DNA of 64,000 nucleotides from assembly GCA_963839175.1 (NCBI GenBank), contig CAWIUB010000041.1, positions 1 to 64,000 of the forward strand, written 5' to 3'. This document shows positions 28,003-36,417 of the stretch, in pieces. The number at the start of each line of letters is the position of its first letter. The stretch's first letter is position 1. This DNA comes from CAWIUB01 sp963839175. Lineage in GTDB: Bacteria; Actinomycetota; Actinomycetes; Mycobacteriales; Jatrophihabitantaceae. The position numbers and the translations under genes are program-made. The notes below the pieces were generated by a model. That model saw only the letters and a list, made by a program, of their open reading frames with translations. It was not told where the DNA came from and did not search any database.

Positions 28003-28338
28003 TCACACAGACGCGACAATCGACCCATCTGGACGCGCCTGATGCACCCGCGCCGCAGGGGCCAGCCCGCGCACTGCGGCGACGCCGGCGCCGTCGTGCG
28101 GATCCTCACCGAGCACCACGGCTGCCTCGAACCCTGACGCGCCGGATGAGACGGCCATAGCCACAGCGACCTGCAAGGCTGACAGCTGCAGCGCAGGCAC
28201 GGCGACTGTGGCCGCGGCATAAGTGCGGCCATCCGTGTCGCGGACGGCCGCACCCTGTGGCGCCCCGGTGCGCGCCCGGGCGGCACGCGCGAGAGTAACT
28301 AACTTCAGGTCCTCGGCCTCCCGTTCGGTGGCGTTCAT
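28003..28338 (-). CDS. Cytidine-deaminase-like protein lacking zinc ligands
   Basis: 111 residues; the ATG overlaps the upstream stop (ATGA). Fold cues are the start KLVTLARAARARTGAPQGAA, then DGRTYAAATVAVPALQLSALQ. In true cytidine deaminases the next block has a catalytic HAE and later PCxxC; neither is present here (the position reads PALQ). It is therefore probably a non-catalytic homolog. A similar small gene sits between the CorC-like gene and era in mycobacteria, which supports a conserved but non-enzymatic role. Confidence 0.75.
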   Translation of the reverse strand: MNATEREAEDLKLVTLARAARARTGAPQGAAVRDTDGRTYAAATVAVPALQLSALQVAVAMAVSSGASGFEAAVVLGEDPHDGAGVAAVRGLAPAARVHQARPDGSIVASV

Positions 28339-29651
28339 GTCTCCGGCTCTGCTTCGGGCTTGCCAGCCGGCTTGTCCTCGTCCACGGCGGGGACGCGCCG
28401 CACCAGCACGGTGTCGATGCGGTTGCGGCGGCCGCCAGCGCTTTCGGCCACCAGTTCCAGGCCGTCAATGCGGGCAGTTGCACCCGGAATGGGCACCCGG
28501 CCGAGACGTTCCGCCAGCAACCCGCCCACCGTCTCGACATCGTCGCGGTCGGGCAACTCGCGATCGAACAGGTCCGCGAGGTCCTCCAGGGACAGTCGAG
28601 CCGTGACGCGGGCTGTGTCGTCGTCGATACGCTCGATCGGGGGCTGTTCGTTGTCGTACTCGTCAGTGATCTCGCCGACGATCTCCTCGAGGATGTCCTC
28701 GATGGTCACCAGACCCGCCGTGCCGCCGTATTCGTCGATGACGATCGCGATGTGCGTGCGGTGGGCCTGCATCTCCCGCAGCAACTCGTCCACGGGCTTG
28801 GACTCCGGGACGAGCACGGGCTTGCGCATGACCTCGTCTACCCGGGTGACCCTGGCGCGGTCGGCGTCCCGCTCCCGCCGGACGAGGTCCTTGAGATAGG
28901 CCACCCCGACGATGTCGTCGACATTCTCACCGACGACCGGAATGCGGGAGAAGCCGCTGCGCAGCGCGAGCGCCATCGCCTGTGGGACAGTCTTCGTCCG
29001 CTCGATCCAGACGACCTCGGTCCGCGGCACCATGACCTCGCGGGCGATCGTGTCACCGAGCTCGAACACCGATTGGATCATGTCACGCTCACCGTGCTCG
29101 ACGACCCCGCGCTGCTCGGCCATGTCGACGAGCTCGCGAAGCTCCACCTCGGACGAGAAGGGGCCGTCGCGGAATCCGCGGCCCGGCGTCACGGCGTTGC
29201 CTAGCAGGATCAGCAGCGAGGACAGCGGTGTCAGCGCGCGGCCGACGATCCGCACCGCGCCCGCCGCGAGCAGTGCCACCCGGTACGGATGCTGGCGGCC
29301 AACCGTGCGTGGCCCGACGCCGATCAGCACGTAGACGACCACGACCATCACAGCCACCGTCAGAACCGGCACCGGCCAGTGGCCACCGAACACCGACCGG
29401 GCCACGATCGTCACCAGGACAGTTGCCGAGAGTTCGCAGGTCACCCGCAACAGGAGCAGCAGATTGGTGTAGCGAGCCCGGTCGGCGACGATGCCCGCGA
29501 GCGCATGTGCACCCCGGCGCCCTTCGCGCACCATCTCCTCGACCCGGGCGACCGACACGCGGGCCAGGGCCGAGTCGACGCAGGCAAGCACGCCGCCGAG
29601 CGGCACCAGGCAGATCGCGATGACGAGCAGCGCGGCGTCGGAGCTGCTCAT
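28335..29651 (-). CDS. CNNM/CorC-family membrane protein with CBS domains
   Basis: 438 residues: an N-terminal DUF21/CNNM membrane region with about four hydrophobic segments in residues 1-150, two CBS domains around 200-330 (REVMVPRTEVVWIE, SGFSRIPVVGENVDDIVG; HRTHIAIVIDEYGGTAGLVT), then a CorC/HlyC-type C-terminal domain. Members are implicated in divalent cation (Mg or Co) handling. It overlaps ybeY upstream and the deaminase-like gene downstream by ATGA, so it belongs to the phoH-ybeY operon. Confidence 0.92.
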   Translation of the reverse strand: MSSSDAALLVIAICLVPLGGVLACVDSALARVSVARVEEMVREGRRGAHALAGIVADRARYTNLLLLLRVTCELSATVLVTIVARSVFGGHWPVPVLTVAVMVVVVYVLIGVGPRTVGRQHPYRVALLAAGAVRIVGRALTPLSSLLILLGNAVTPGRGFRDGPFSSEVELRELVDMAEQRGVVEHGERDMIQSVFELGDTIAREVMVPRTEVVWIERTKTVPQAMALALRSGFSRIPVVGENVDDIVGVAYLKDLVRRERDADRARVTRVDEVMRKPVLVPESKPVDELLREMQAHRTHIAIVIDEYGGTAGLVTIEDILEEIVGEITDEYDNEQPPIERIDDDTARVTARLSLEDLADLFDRELPDRDDVETVGGLLAERLGRVPIPGATARIDGLELVAESAGGRRNRIDTVLVRRVPAVDEDKPAGKPEAEPET

Positions 29652-30196
29652 GAGCGCGCCTCCCCGCCCGTGCCGGGCAACGGGGCACGGATGCGCGGCC
29701 GCCCGGTCCTGTCAGACCAGCCCGCGACCAGGCGCGCCTGCAGCTCGAACATCTCCCGCTCCTCGTCCGGGTCGCCGTGGTCGTAGCCGAGCAAGTGCAG
29801 GATCCCGTGCGTGCACAGCAGATGCAGCTCGGACTCGACGGAGTGTCCAGCCTCGCCGGCCTGTCGAGCCGCGACCTCTGGACATAGCACGACATCACCG
29901 AGCATGGCCGCGACGGGATCGTCCTCGGCGCCGGGCGAGCGAGGCGGCTCGGCGCCACCGCCCGCCGCGTCGAGGGGCGACTCCGCTCCGTCCATGGGGA
30001 AGGCCATGACGTCGGTCGGCCCCGGCGCGTCCATCCACTGCTGATGCAGCGTGGTCATTGCCGCAGCGTCGAGCAGGACCACCGACAGCTCGGCAAGCGG
30101 GTTGATCCGCAGCTCGTCGAGCACGTATCGGCCGAGTTGGGCCAGCGCGGCCTCGTCGACCGTGATGCCTGACTCGTTGTTGACTTCGATGCTCAT
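29648..30196 (-). CDS. ybeY: Endoribonuclease YbeY (rRNA maturation factor)
   Basis: 182 residues from ATG 30196; the frame extends to 30268, but that start lies inside phoH. The zinc site is HGILHLLGYDH. The enzyme takes part in 16S rRNA 3' end processing and ribosome quality control. A longer-than-usual acidic/Gly loop (residues about 70-92, GGGAEPPRSPGAEDD) separates the two halves, as in other actinobacterial versions. It overlaps the CorC-like gene. Confidence 0.95.
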   Translation of the reverse strand: MSIEVNNESGITVDEAALAQLGRYVLDELRINPLAELSVVLLDAAAMTTLHQQWMDAPGPTDVMAFPMDGAESPLDAAGGGAEPPRSPGAEDDPVAAMLGDVVLCPEVAARQAGEAGHSVESELHLLCTHGILHLLGYDHGDPDEEREMFELQARLVAGWSDRTGRPRIRAPLPGTGGEARS

Positions 30197-30209
30197 GACG
30201 GCGCGCTTG

Positions 30210-32333
30210 TCAGCGGCGTGGGTTCGCGCGTTGCGAGGCAACCGGCGCCTGCGCGTCGTAGCGCGCATACGCGTCGACGATCTCGCCGACGAGCCGGTGC
30301 CGCACTACATCGGCGCTCGTGAGGTTCGCGAAGTGCACGTCGTCGATGTCGGTGAGGATCTCCCGGACGACTTTGAGACCGCTGCGTGTGTCGCCGGGCA
30401 GGTCGACCTGGGTGATGTCACCGGTGACCACGATCTTGGAGCCGAAGCCCAGGCGGGTCAGGAACATCTGCATCTGCTCGGGGGTCGTGTTCTGCGCCTC
30501 GTCCAGGATGATGAATGCGTCGTTGAGTGTGTTGTGCGTGACCAGGAAGTCATCGGTGACGTACAGAGAATCCGCCGCAGCCACCTGGATGCAGACTGTC
30601 TCCATCCGCCCGACCGGATCGATGCTGTCGATGAACCGCATCGGCCGACCGCTGCCGAACGCCAGGTAGCTAGCGCGCTTGCGCGCAAGGCGGAACGGGA
30701 CGATGTCAGATGGTAGCCGAATGTCCACCACGTAGGCGACGTGCCGGTGCATGACAGGACGCCCGCCTGCAAGTCCTGGCCGCCGACCAGCCGCCGCGCG
30801 ACGCCGCCAATAGGCCACTCCCCCGAGAGACCGGACGAGGTAGACGACGTCGTCACGCAATCGCTGCGAGCATGTCGTGTACTGGATGCGGCAGCTGCGG
30901 CCGAGCTGGGTGACCGGGCCGCCATCGCTGTCAAGCAGTCCCTGCAAGACCCCGAGCCGCACGTCCGGCGAATTGAACAGATACCCGGTAGGGACGAACT
31001 TGGTCTCCGAACGCGCTCCCGCGAGCCCCAGGTCGCGGAGGATGGCCGTCACCGGGTTGACTGTGATGAGGCCCCCGCGTGTGCCTTCGACATTGTGCAG
31101 GACATAGTCGTGCCCTCGGGTGTGCCGTACCTCGATTCCGGCCAACGCGGACTCGAGCGCCTCGGCGAGCTCCTCGTCTGCGGTTGCGAACGCGGGCGTC
31201 GTCGACGTGGTCAGGCAGCCATTTCCAAGCAAGAGGCCCAACGCGTACGCGTCAAGTGGTATCTCTTGCGGCTCAAATTCAACCGGACGGACTAGAGGGA
31301 GCTCGAAGCGATGCACACGGCCGCGCCGCAGCTGGCCGAGCATGTCGATCGTCTGGACCGTTCTGCGGGGCCGTCCGTGGCTGCGATCGTCCGGCGTGCA
31401 TACCGTCCACAGGTGCTCCCCGCAGCACAGAGTCCACGCCCCGTCCTGCGTCGTAACTCTGAAGACGTCTTTGACACCCTGCGGGTACACACCAAGCACC
31501 GGAGTCGGTCTTCCATCGGAACCGATGACAAGATCACCCACTCGAAGGCTCCCAATGGAACGCGGACCCCACGGGGTGAGCACGGCGGCGCTGTGCGGCT
31601 GCGCGCGGCCGCGCATATACGCCAGCGGTGCGACTTCGATTGTCCCGGCTTGGGTCAGCCGCGGGATCGACTCCGGATCGAGCATGTCGTGCAGCGCGTC
31701 CAGCAGGGGACGCAGATAGGGGTCGATCTTGTCGTACAGGGTGCCGGGCAGGAAGCCGAGCCGCTCACCGGCCTCGACCGCCGGCCGCGTCAGGATGATG
31801 CGGGTGACCTGCTTGGCCTGCAGCGCTTGCACCGCCTTGGCGACCGCCAGATAGGTCTTGCCGGTGCCCGCGGGTCCGATTGCGAACACGACGGTGTGCT
31901 TGTCGATGGCGTCGACATAGTGCTTCTGGTGCAACGTCTTGGGGCGAATGTTCTTGCCGCGGCGGGACAGGATGTTCAGCGACAGCACCTCGGCCGGGCG
32001 CTCCCCGGAGTCGGCCGTGAGTATGCCGAACGCCCGAGTCACCGCATCGGGCGTGAGGTTCTGCCCGGCCTTGATCAGCTCGATCAGCTCTTCGAACAAG
32101 CGCACTGCGATCGCGTTGTCGCCGGGTGCGCCGGTGATGGTGATTTCGTTGCCGCGCACGTGCACGTCGCTGTCGAGCTTCTGCTCGATGACCCGCAGCA
32201 GCTCGTCACGTGATCCGAGGAGGGCGACCATCGCCTGCTCACCCGGGACGACGAGGGTGGTGGAAAGACGCTGCGGGGTTCCGTTTGGGTCCGACAAGTT
32301 CGGCTCTCTGCTGGGGGGCGCTGACCAACCCAC
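30210..32333 (-). CDS. phoH: PhoH-like P-loop ATPase interrupted by an intein
   Basis: A 707-residue precursor. N-extein residues 1-243 contain the P-loop GPAGTGKTYLA (about 153-163) and end at YMRGR. C-extein residues 602-707 start TLNDAFIILDEAQNTT (Walker B-like). Removing the intein gives a 349-residue PhoH of usual size with the uninterrupted motif AYMRGRTLNDAF. PhoH is an ATPase/putative helicase that in Actinobacteria precedes ybeY and is linked to RNA processing. The start is GTG 32333; a TTG 12 codons later is an alternative. It ends 14 bp before ybeY begins. Confidence 0.95.
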   Translation of the reverse strand: MGWSAPPSREPNLSDPNGTPQRLSTTLVVPGEQAMVALLGSRDELLRVIEQKLDSDVHVRGNEITITGAPGDNAIAVRLFEELIELIKAGQNLTPDAVTRAFGILTADSGERPAEVLSLNILSRRGKNIRPKTLHQKHYVDAIDKHTVVFAIGPAGTGKTYLAVAKAVQALQAKQVTRIILTRPAVEAGERLGFLPGTLYDKIDPYLRPLLDALHDMLDPESIPRLTQAGTIEVAPLAYMRGRAQPHSAAVLTPWGPRSIGSLRVGDLVIGSDGRPTPVLGVYPQGVKDVFRVTTQDGAWTLCCGEHLWTVCTPDDRSHGRPRRTVQTIDMLGQLRRGRVHRFELPLVRPVEFEPQEIPLDAYALGLLLGNGCLTTSTTPAFATADEELAEALESALAGIEVRHTRGHDYVLHNVEGTRGGLITVNPVTAILRDLGLAGARSETKFVPTGYLFNSPDVRLGVLQGLLDSDGGPVTQLGRSCRIQYTTCSQRLRDDVVYLVRSLGGVAYWRRRAAAGRRPGLAGGRPVMHRHVAYVVDIRLPSDIVPFRLARKRASYLAFGSGRPMRFIDSIDPVGRMETVCIQVAAADSLYVTDDFLVTHNTLNDAFIILDEAQNTTPEQMQMFLTRLGFGSKIVVTGDITQVDLPGDTRSGLKVVREILTDIDDVHFANLTSADVVRHRLVGEIVDAYARYDAQAPVASQRANPRR
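30531..31604 (-). other. PhoH intein, class 3-like, with degenerate LAGLIDADG endonuclease
   Basis: 358 residues between R243 and T602. Residue 1 is Ala, not Cys or Ser. The block B region reads TLCCGEHLWTV, giving a Trp after the block-B His; block F reads ETVCIQVAAADSLYVT, placing a Cys where class 3 inteins carry theirs; block G is VTHN followed by Thr. Together these match the Trp-Cys-Thr triplet of class 3 inteins. The endonuclease core has LGLLLGNGCL, where Asn replaces the usual Asp, and LGVLQGLLDSDGG, which is normal, so the nuclease is probably dead while splicing is likely retained. Confidence 0.85.
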
Positions 32334-32429
32334 TGTACCGGCGATTCGGGCGAATTTGGGCTCAGTTTCCTGCCGTGACCGCTAGCTGATCACCGACCCA
32401 GCCCGCGGGGTGGCGCGGACCAGCGCGGC

Positions 32430-33572
32430 TTACCGTCCGCCGAACGCGTCCCGCATCTTGCTGAACAGCCCGGCGCGGGTCCCGTTGACCGAAACCTCCT
32501 CGTTGCGCAACGCGGCCAGGTCGCGGAGCAGCTTCTCCTGCGCCTCGTCCAGCCTGGTCGGGGTGCGTACCTCGACATGCACCAGCAGGTCGCCGCGGGA
32601 ACTACTACGCAGCCGGGGGACCCCCTTGCCGCGCATGGTCAGTACGGTGCCGTTCTGCGTGCCCGGCCGGATGTCGAGCTTCTCCTCGCCGTCCAGGGTG
32701 CTCAGCACCAGGTCGGTACCGAGCGCGGCGGCGGTCATCGGCAGCGCGATGCTGCAGTGCAAGTCCGAGCCGTCGCGGGTGAACGTCTCGTGGGGCAGCT
32801 CGGCCACCTCGACGTAGAGATCACCGGCCGGGCCGCCGCCCGGGCCGACCTCGCCCTGCCCGGACAGCCGGATCCGCATGCCGTCCTCGATGCCCGACGG
32901 GACGTCGACGGTGATCGTGCGCCGGGCGCGGACGCGTCCCTCGGTGCCACAGGTTGGGCACGGCGAGGGGATCTGCTGGCCAGTGCCGGCGCACGCCGAG
33001 CAGGGCCGGGTGGTCATCACCTGGCCGAGGAACGAGCGCTGGACGGACTGGATCTCGCCGGCGCCGCCACACGTCGGGCAGGTGCGCGGCGAAGTGCCGG
33101 GCGCGCAGCCGGTGCCGGTGCAGGTCTGGCACACCACCGCCGTTTCGACACTGATGTCGCGACGAATGCCGAAGGCTGCCTCGGCGAGCGTCAGGTCGAT
33201 GCGCAGCAGCGCGTCGGCGCCAGCGCGGACCCGGCTGCGCGGACCACGACTGCCAACGCCACCCCCACCGAAGAACGCCTCGAACACGTCGCCGAAGCCG
33301 CCGAACCCGGCAAACGGGTTCCCGGCCGTGCCGGCTCCCCCCACCGACGAGAGCGGATCACCGCCGAGGTCCACGATGCGCCGCTTCTCCGGGTCGGACA
33401 GCACCTCGTAGGCAGCCGTGATTGCCTTGAACTTGTCCTGGGCTGCCTGGTCGGGATTGACGTCCGGGTGCAACTCGCGGGCCAGCCTGCGGTACGCCCG
33501 TTTGATCTCCTCGCCCGTGGCGTCGCGGCGTACGCCGAGCATCCCGTAGTAGTCGCGAGGTGGGTCAGCCAC
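32430..33572 (-). CDS. dnaJ: Chaperone protein DnaJ
   Basis: 380 residues. J domain at the N-terminus with HPDVNPD, a Gly/Phe linker (FAGFGGFGDVFEAFFGG), four zinc repeats CQTCTGTG, CPTCGGAG, CSACAGTG and CPTCGTEG, then the C-terminal substrate-binding domain. It works with DnaK. It is the second DnaJ-type organisation of Actinobacteria, next to hrcA and away from dnaK. A perfect CIRCE operator lies 35 bp upstream of its start, so HrcA should repress it. The start at 33572 gives ADPPRDYYGMLG, the usual N-terminus. Confidence 0.96.
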   Translation of the reverse strand: MADPPRDYYGMLGVRRDATGEEIKRAYRRLARELHPDVNPDQAAQDKFKAITAAYEVLSDPEKRRIVDLGGDPLSSVGGAGTAGNPFAGFGGFGDVFEAFFGGGGVGSRGPRSRVRAGADALLRIDLTLAEAAFGIRRDISVETAVVCQTCTGTGCAPGTSPRTCPTCGGAGEIQSVQRSFLGQVMTTRPCSACAGTGQQIPSPCPTCGTEGRVRARRTITVDVPSGIEDGMRIRLSGQGEVGPGGGPAGDLYVEVAELPHETFTRDGSDLHCSIALPMTAAALGTDLVLSTLDGEEKLDIRPGTQNGTVLTMRGKGVPRLRSSSRGDLLVHVEVRTPTRLDEAQEKLLRDLAALRNEEVSVNGTRAGLFSKMRDAFGGR

Positions 33573-33606
33573 GGATGGTCGCTTTCTCTGTGGGTGAATC
33601 TGCGCT

Positions 33607-33633
33607 CTGGCACTCCTTCACATCGAGTGCCAG
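33607..33633 (-). promoter_or_regulatory. CIRCE operator (HrcA binding site) in front of dnaJ
   Basis: CTGGCACTC, nine bases, GAGTGCCAG: a perfect 9-bp inverted repeat matching the CIRCE architecture (consensus TTAGCACTC-N9-GAGTGCTAA) with GC-rich outer bases. It lies in the 87-bp gap between hrcA and dnaJ, giving dnaJ its own heat-regulated promoter region. Confidence 0.92.
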
Positions 33634-33659
33634 AACCAGTGTACGGATCGGCGGGCGGC

Positions 33660-34679
33660 TCACCGTTCGCTGAGCAGGTCGCCAACGTAGCGGGCGACGG
33701 CGGCCACCCGGGCCATCGTGTACGCGTAGTCCATCCGGCGCGGGCCGAGCACACCCACCCCGCCGAGCGGTGCCCCTCGGGCGCCGTACCCGGTGGTGAC
33801 GACCGACGTCGCCGCCAGCCCCACGTGTGCGTTCTCGTTCCCGATGTGCACGACGATCTGGCCGGACGACAAGGACTGGTCCAGCAGCCGAAGCAGCACA
33901 ACCTGCTCCTCGAGAGCCTCCAGGACGGGCCGGATTGCCGGGAAGTCCAGCGCGTGCTCGGTGAGGTTGGCCGTGCCGCCGAGCACCAGCCGGTCGCTGT
34001 GCGGCTCGACGAGCGTCTCGAGCAGCACCGACGTCAAGGTCACGACAAGCCCGCGCAGCTCAGGGGCAACCCACAGCGGCAGCTCGCCGACGATCTCCGG
34101 CGTTTCGGCCAGCATCCGGTCGTGCAGCCTGGTGTTGAGCGTGGTGCGCAGGTCGCTCACGGCCTCGTCGGACACCGGAGCGGGCAGCTCGACGACGCGC
34201 TGCTCGAGGCGTCCGGTGTCGGTAATCAGCACCAGCATCAGGCGCGACGGGGTCAACGCGACGACCTCGATGTGTCGCACTCGGCTGCGTGACAGCGACG
34301 GGTATTGCACCACGGCGACGTTGCGGGTCAACTGGGCCAGGGTGCGGACGGCCCGGTGCAGCACGTCGTCGAGATCGACCGCGTCGTCCAGGAACACCTC
34401 GATGGCCCGCCGCTCCGCCGCCGAGAGCGGTTTGAGCGAGGTCAGCCGGTCGACGAACAGCCGGTAACCGGCGTCGGTTGGCACCCGGCCTGCACTGGTG
34501 TGCGGCTGGGCGATCAAACCTTCTTCCTCCAGGGCGGCCATGTCGTTTCGGATCGTGGCGGGCGAAACGCCGAGGTTGTGCCGTTCGGCCAACGCCTTGC
34601 TGCCCACCGGCTCGCTGGTGGCGATGAAGTCCTCGACGATGGCGCGCAGCACCTCGAGCTTGCGTTCCTCGACAGTCAC
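33660..34679 (-). CDS. hrcA: Heat-inducible transcription repressor HrcA
   Basis: 339 residues from ATG/GTG 34679 (VEERKLEVLRAIVEDFIATS). The N-terminal winged helix contains VSPATIRNDMAALEEEGLI, the typical HrcA recognition region; a GAF-like and dimerisation domain follows. It represses CIRCE-controlled chaperone genes. No CIRCE is seen upstream of hrcA itself; the operator is between hrcA and dnaJ. Confidence 0.96.
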   Translation of the reverse strand: MTVEERKLEVLRAIVEDFIATSEPVGSKALAERHNLGVSPATIRNDMAALEEEGLIAQPHTSAGRVPTDAGYRLFVDRLTSLKPLSAAERRAIEVFLDDAVDLDDVLHRAVRTLAQLTRNVAVVQYPSLSRSRVRHIEVVALTPSRLMLVLITDTGRLEQRVVELPAPVSDEAVSDLRTTLNTRLHDRMLAETPEIVGELPLWVAPELRGLVVTLTSVLLETLVEPHSDRLVLGGTANLTEHALDFPAIRPVLEALEEQVVLLRLLDQSLSSGQIVVHIGNENAHVGLAATSVVTTGYGARGAPLGGVGVLGPRRMDYAYTMARVAAVARYVGDLLSER

Positions 34680-34806
34680 CGCTCGCCTCCTGGCTTTCTT
34701 CTACGCTTCCCAGCGTAGTTGGCGAAGCGCACGGTACGCTGCTGCGCCAAGGCTGATTTGTCGCATTCTCAGTGCGGCCAGGGGCGGGAGCCGGGCGGGT
34801 GATCTT

Positions 34807-35136
34807 CTGATTTTCAAGGCGGTGCGTGAGGGGCGTCCGTATCCCGACCACCGGCTCTCGGCGCGTGACTGGGCCAATGTCGCCCCGCGGGCCGTGCGCC
34901 TCGACGAGCTGACCACCACCAGGAAAGAGCTCGCCCTGGACCAGCTGCTCGACGAGGACTCCACGTTCTACGGCGATTTGTTCCCGCACGCCGTGCAGTG
35001 GCAGGGCGAGATCTATCTCGAGGACGGCCTGCACCGGGCCCTTCGGGCGGCACTGCAGCAACGCAACACCCTGCACGTCCGGGTGCTCGACCTCGATGCG
35101 ATCCGCCGGACATCGCCGCGTTCAGCGCAGGAGTAG
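34807..35136 (+). CDS. Conserved small protein (actinobacterial, hrcA-adjacent)
   Basis: About 109 residues. The region FKAVREGRPYPDHRLSARDW and YGDLFPHAVQWQGEIYLEDG with LHRALRAALQQR are patterns I recall from uncharacterised actinobacterial proteins. Homologs seem to begin at the residue encoded by CTG 34807 (LIFKAV), after GGGAG; the first standard codon is GTG 34822. It is divergent from hrcA with about 127 bp between. The GEIYLEDGLHRA segment is reminiscent of ParB/Srx-type nuclease folds, but no function is assigned. Confidence 0.65.
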   Translation: MIFKAVREGRPYPDHRLSARDWANVAPRAVRLDELTTTRKELALDQLLDEDSTFYGDLFPHAVQWQGEIYLEDGLHRALRAALQQRNTLHVRVLDLDAIRRTSPRSAQE

Positions 35137-35229
35137 CGCTCGTAGTCACACCCGAGCTGGAGCCCGAGCGAACCTAGCCGAGCGGCGCTCGCAGGCGGCA
35201 TGAGCGGAGCGGGAATGCCGTCACGCCGC

Positions 35230-35847
35230 TCAGCGGCTATGCGAATGGTTCCGCGATCTGGTGTGCCGTCGTCCGATTGACGCACTGCCGTCAGTGGTCG
35301 CGGCTGGGTTGCGGACGAGGGGCAGTTCTCTCAGAGGCAGCACCCCCTCGTCACGGGCGACCTCGTAGAACGTCCAGTCACGGCCGAAGTGGTGCGCTAC
35401 ACCCGTGGGTCGCATCCCGATTCGTTCAAGGACTCGTCGAGAGCTGCCGTTGAGTGGATCGACGATGGCGACTACCCGCTCGGTGCGTTCGGTGAGTGCC
35501 CACCGCAAACAGGCGTCCGCTGCCTCGCTGGCATAACCGCGTCCCGATTGAGTCCTGGCCAGGTGGAACCCGAGTTCGAGGTCGGGGCCGCCGTCGAGAT
35601 ACTGCAGGCCGCAATCACCGAGAACCTCACCAGTACTGGTCAGCGTGACGGCCCACTTGCTGACGCCATGTTCGCAGTGGTGGTCGATGAGCGTCTGAAC
35701 ACGCTCCCGACTGCCCGCCATATCGCAGGCTCCGCCCGGTATGAACCGGATGACCACAGGGTCGGAGAACACTGCGTTCATGGCCTCGATGTCCGATGCG
35801 TTGAGGGGACGGATGGTGAGACGCTCCGTTCCGATCGGCAGAGGCAT
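35230..35847 (-). CDS. GNAT family N-acetyltransferase (RimJ/RimL type)
   Basis: 205 residues from ATG 35847. TERLTIRPLNASDIEAMNAV at the start, GDCGLQYLDGGPDLELGFHL, and QSGRGYASEAADACLRWAL form the acetyl-CoA-binding signature (Q/RxxGxG/A); RVVAIVDPLNGSSRRVLERI is the usual next block. Such enzymes acetylate amines on proteins or small molecules. It begins two bases after the stop of another, broken GNAT gene, so the pair was once co-transcribed. The C-terminal 30 residues (after LPLRELPLV) look non-conserved and Arg/His-rich. Confidence 0.85.
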   Translation of the reverse strand: MPLPIGTERLTIRPLNASDIEAMNAVFSDPVVIRFIPGGACDMAGSRERVQTLIDHHCEHGVSKWAVTLTSTGEVLGDCGLQYLDGGPDLELGFHLARTQSGRGYASEAADACLRWALTERTERVVAIVDPLNGSSRRVLERIGMRPTGVAHHFGRDWTFYEVARDEGVLPLRELPLVRNPAATTDGSASIGRRHTRSRNHSHSR

Positions 35848-35849
35848 GT

Positions 35850-36320
35850 TCAGCCTGCCCCTGCACCGGGTGGGATCGGTTCGAGGTCGAAGGTGATGAG
35901 GTCGGTGCGCCGTGCCAGTCGATCGTAGGTGGACCTCGCTCGGCTGTTGCTTTCTCGGGTGATCCACCGAACGACGTCCCAGTCCGCCGAGTGTGCACGG
36001 TGCTGCAGCGCGGCGACGAGGGCGTCGACAGCACCGGTTCCCGGGCCGACGGCGAGACGAAGAGGTCATCGAGGTAGCAGCCTGTCGAGCCGTGCAACGG
36101 GCGTGCGAACGGTCGATAGTGAGCCAAGCCGACAGGCGCGGAGTTGATCGACGAGCGGACGACCAGCCCGCGAACCTCGTGACGGTCGTCGTGAATCCAC
36201 TGCCACACGGTGTCGAGTTTCGCCTGGGGCATCGGCAACTTCGTAGAAGTCGCCGTAACCGCGAAACAGGGTCTCCCACTCCGAACGGTCCGGTGTCGAG
36301 GATGTCGGTCACGACCCATG
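35850..36320 (-). pseudogene. GNAT family acetyltransferase, frameshifted
   Basis: Three frames together rebuild a normal small GNAT. Frame one reads WETLFRGYGDFYEV. After one extra base the next gives PMPQAKLDTVWQWIH, VGLAHYRPFARPL and GCYLDDLFVSPSAR. After one missing base the third gives GTGAVDALVAALQHRAHS and SNSRARSTYDRLA up to the stop at 35850. The CoA-binding loop is thus intact in sequence but out of frame. The start codon is uncertain. Confidence 0.75.
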
Positions 36321-36417
36321 AGGCGCGGGCTGGGTCGGCGGCATCACTGGGCAGGTCCACAGTATGCGGACTCGAATCGGAATTGCCGGACCCCGGCACG
36401 AGCGTGACGGACGCGCG

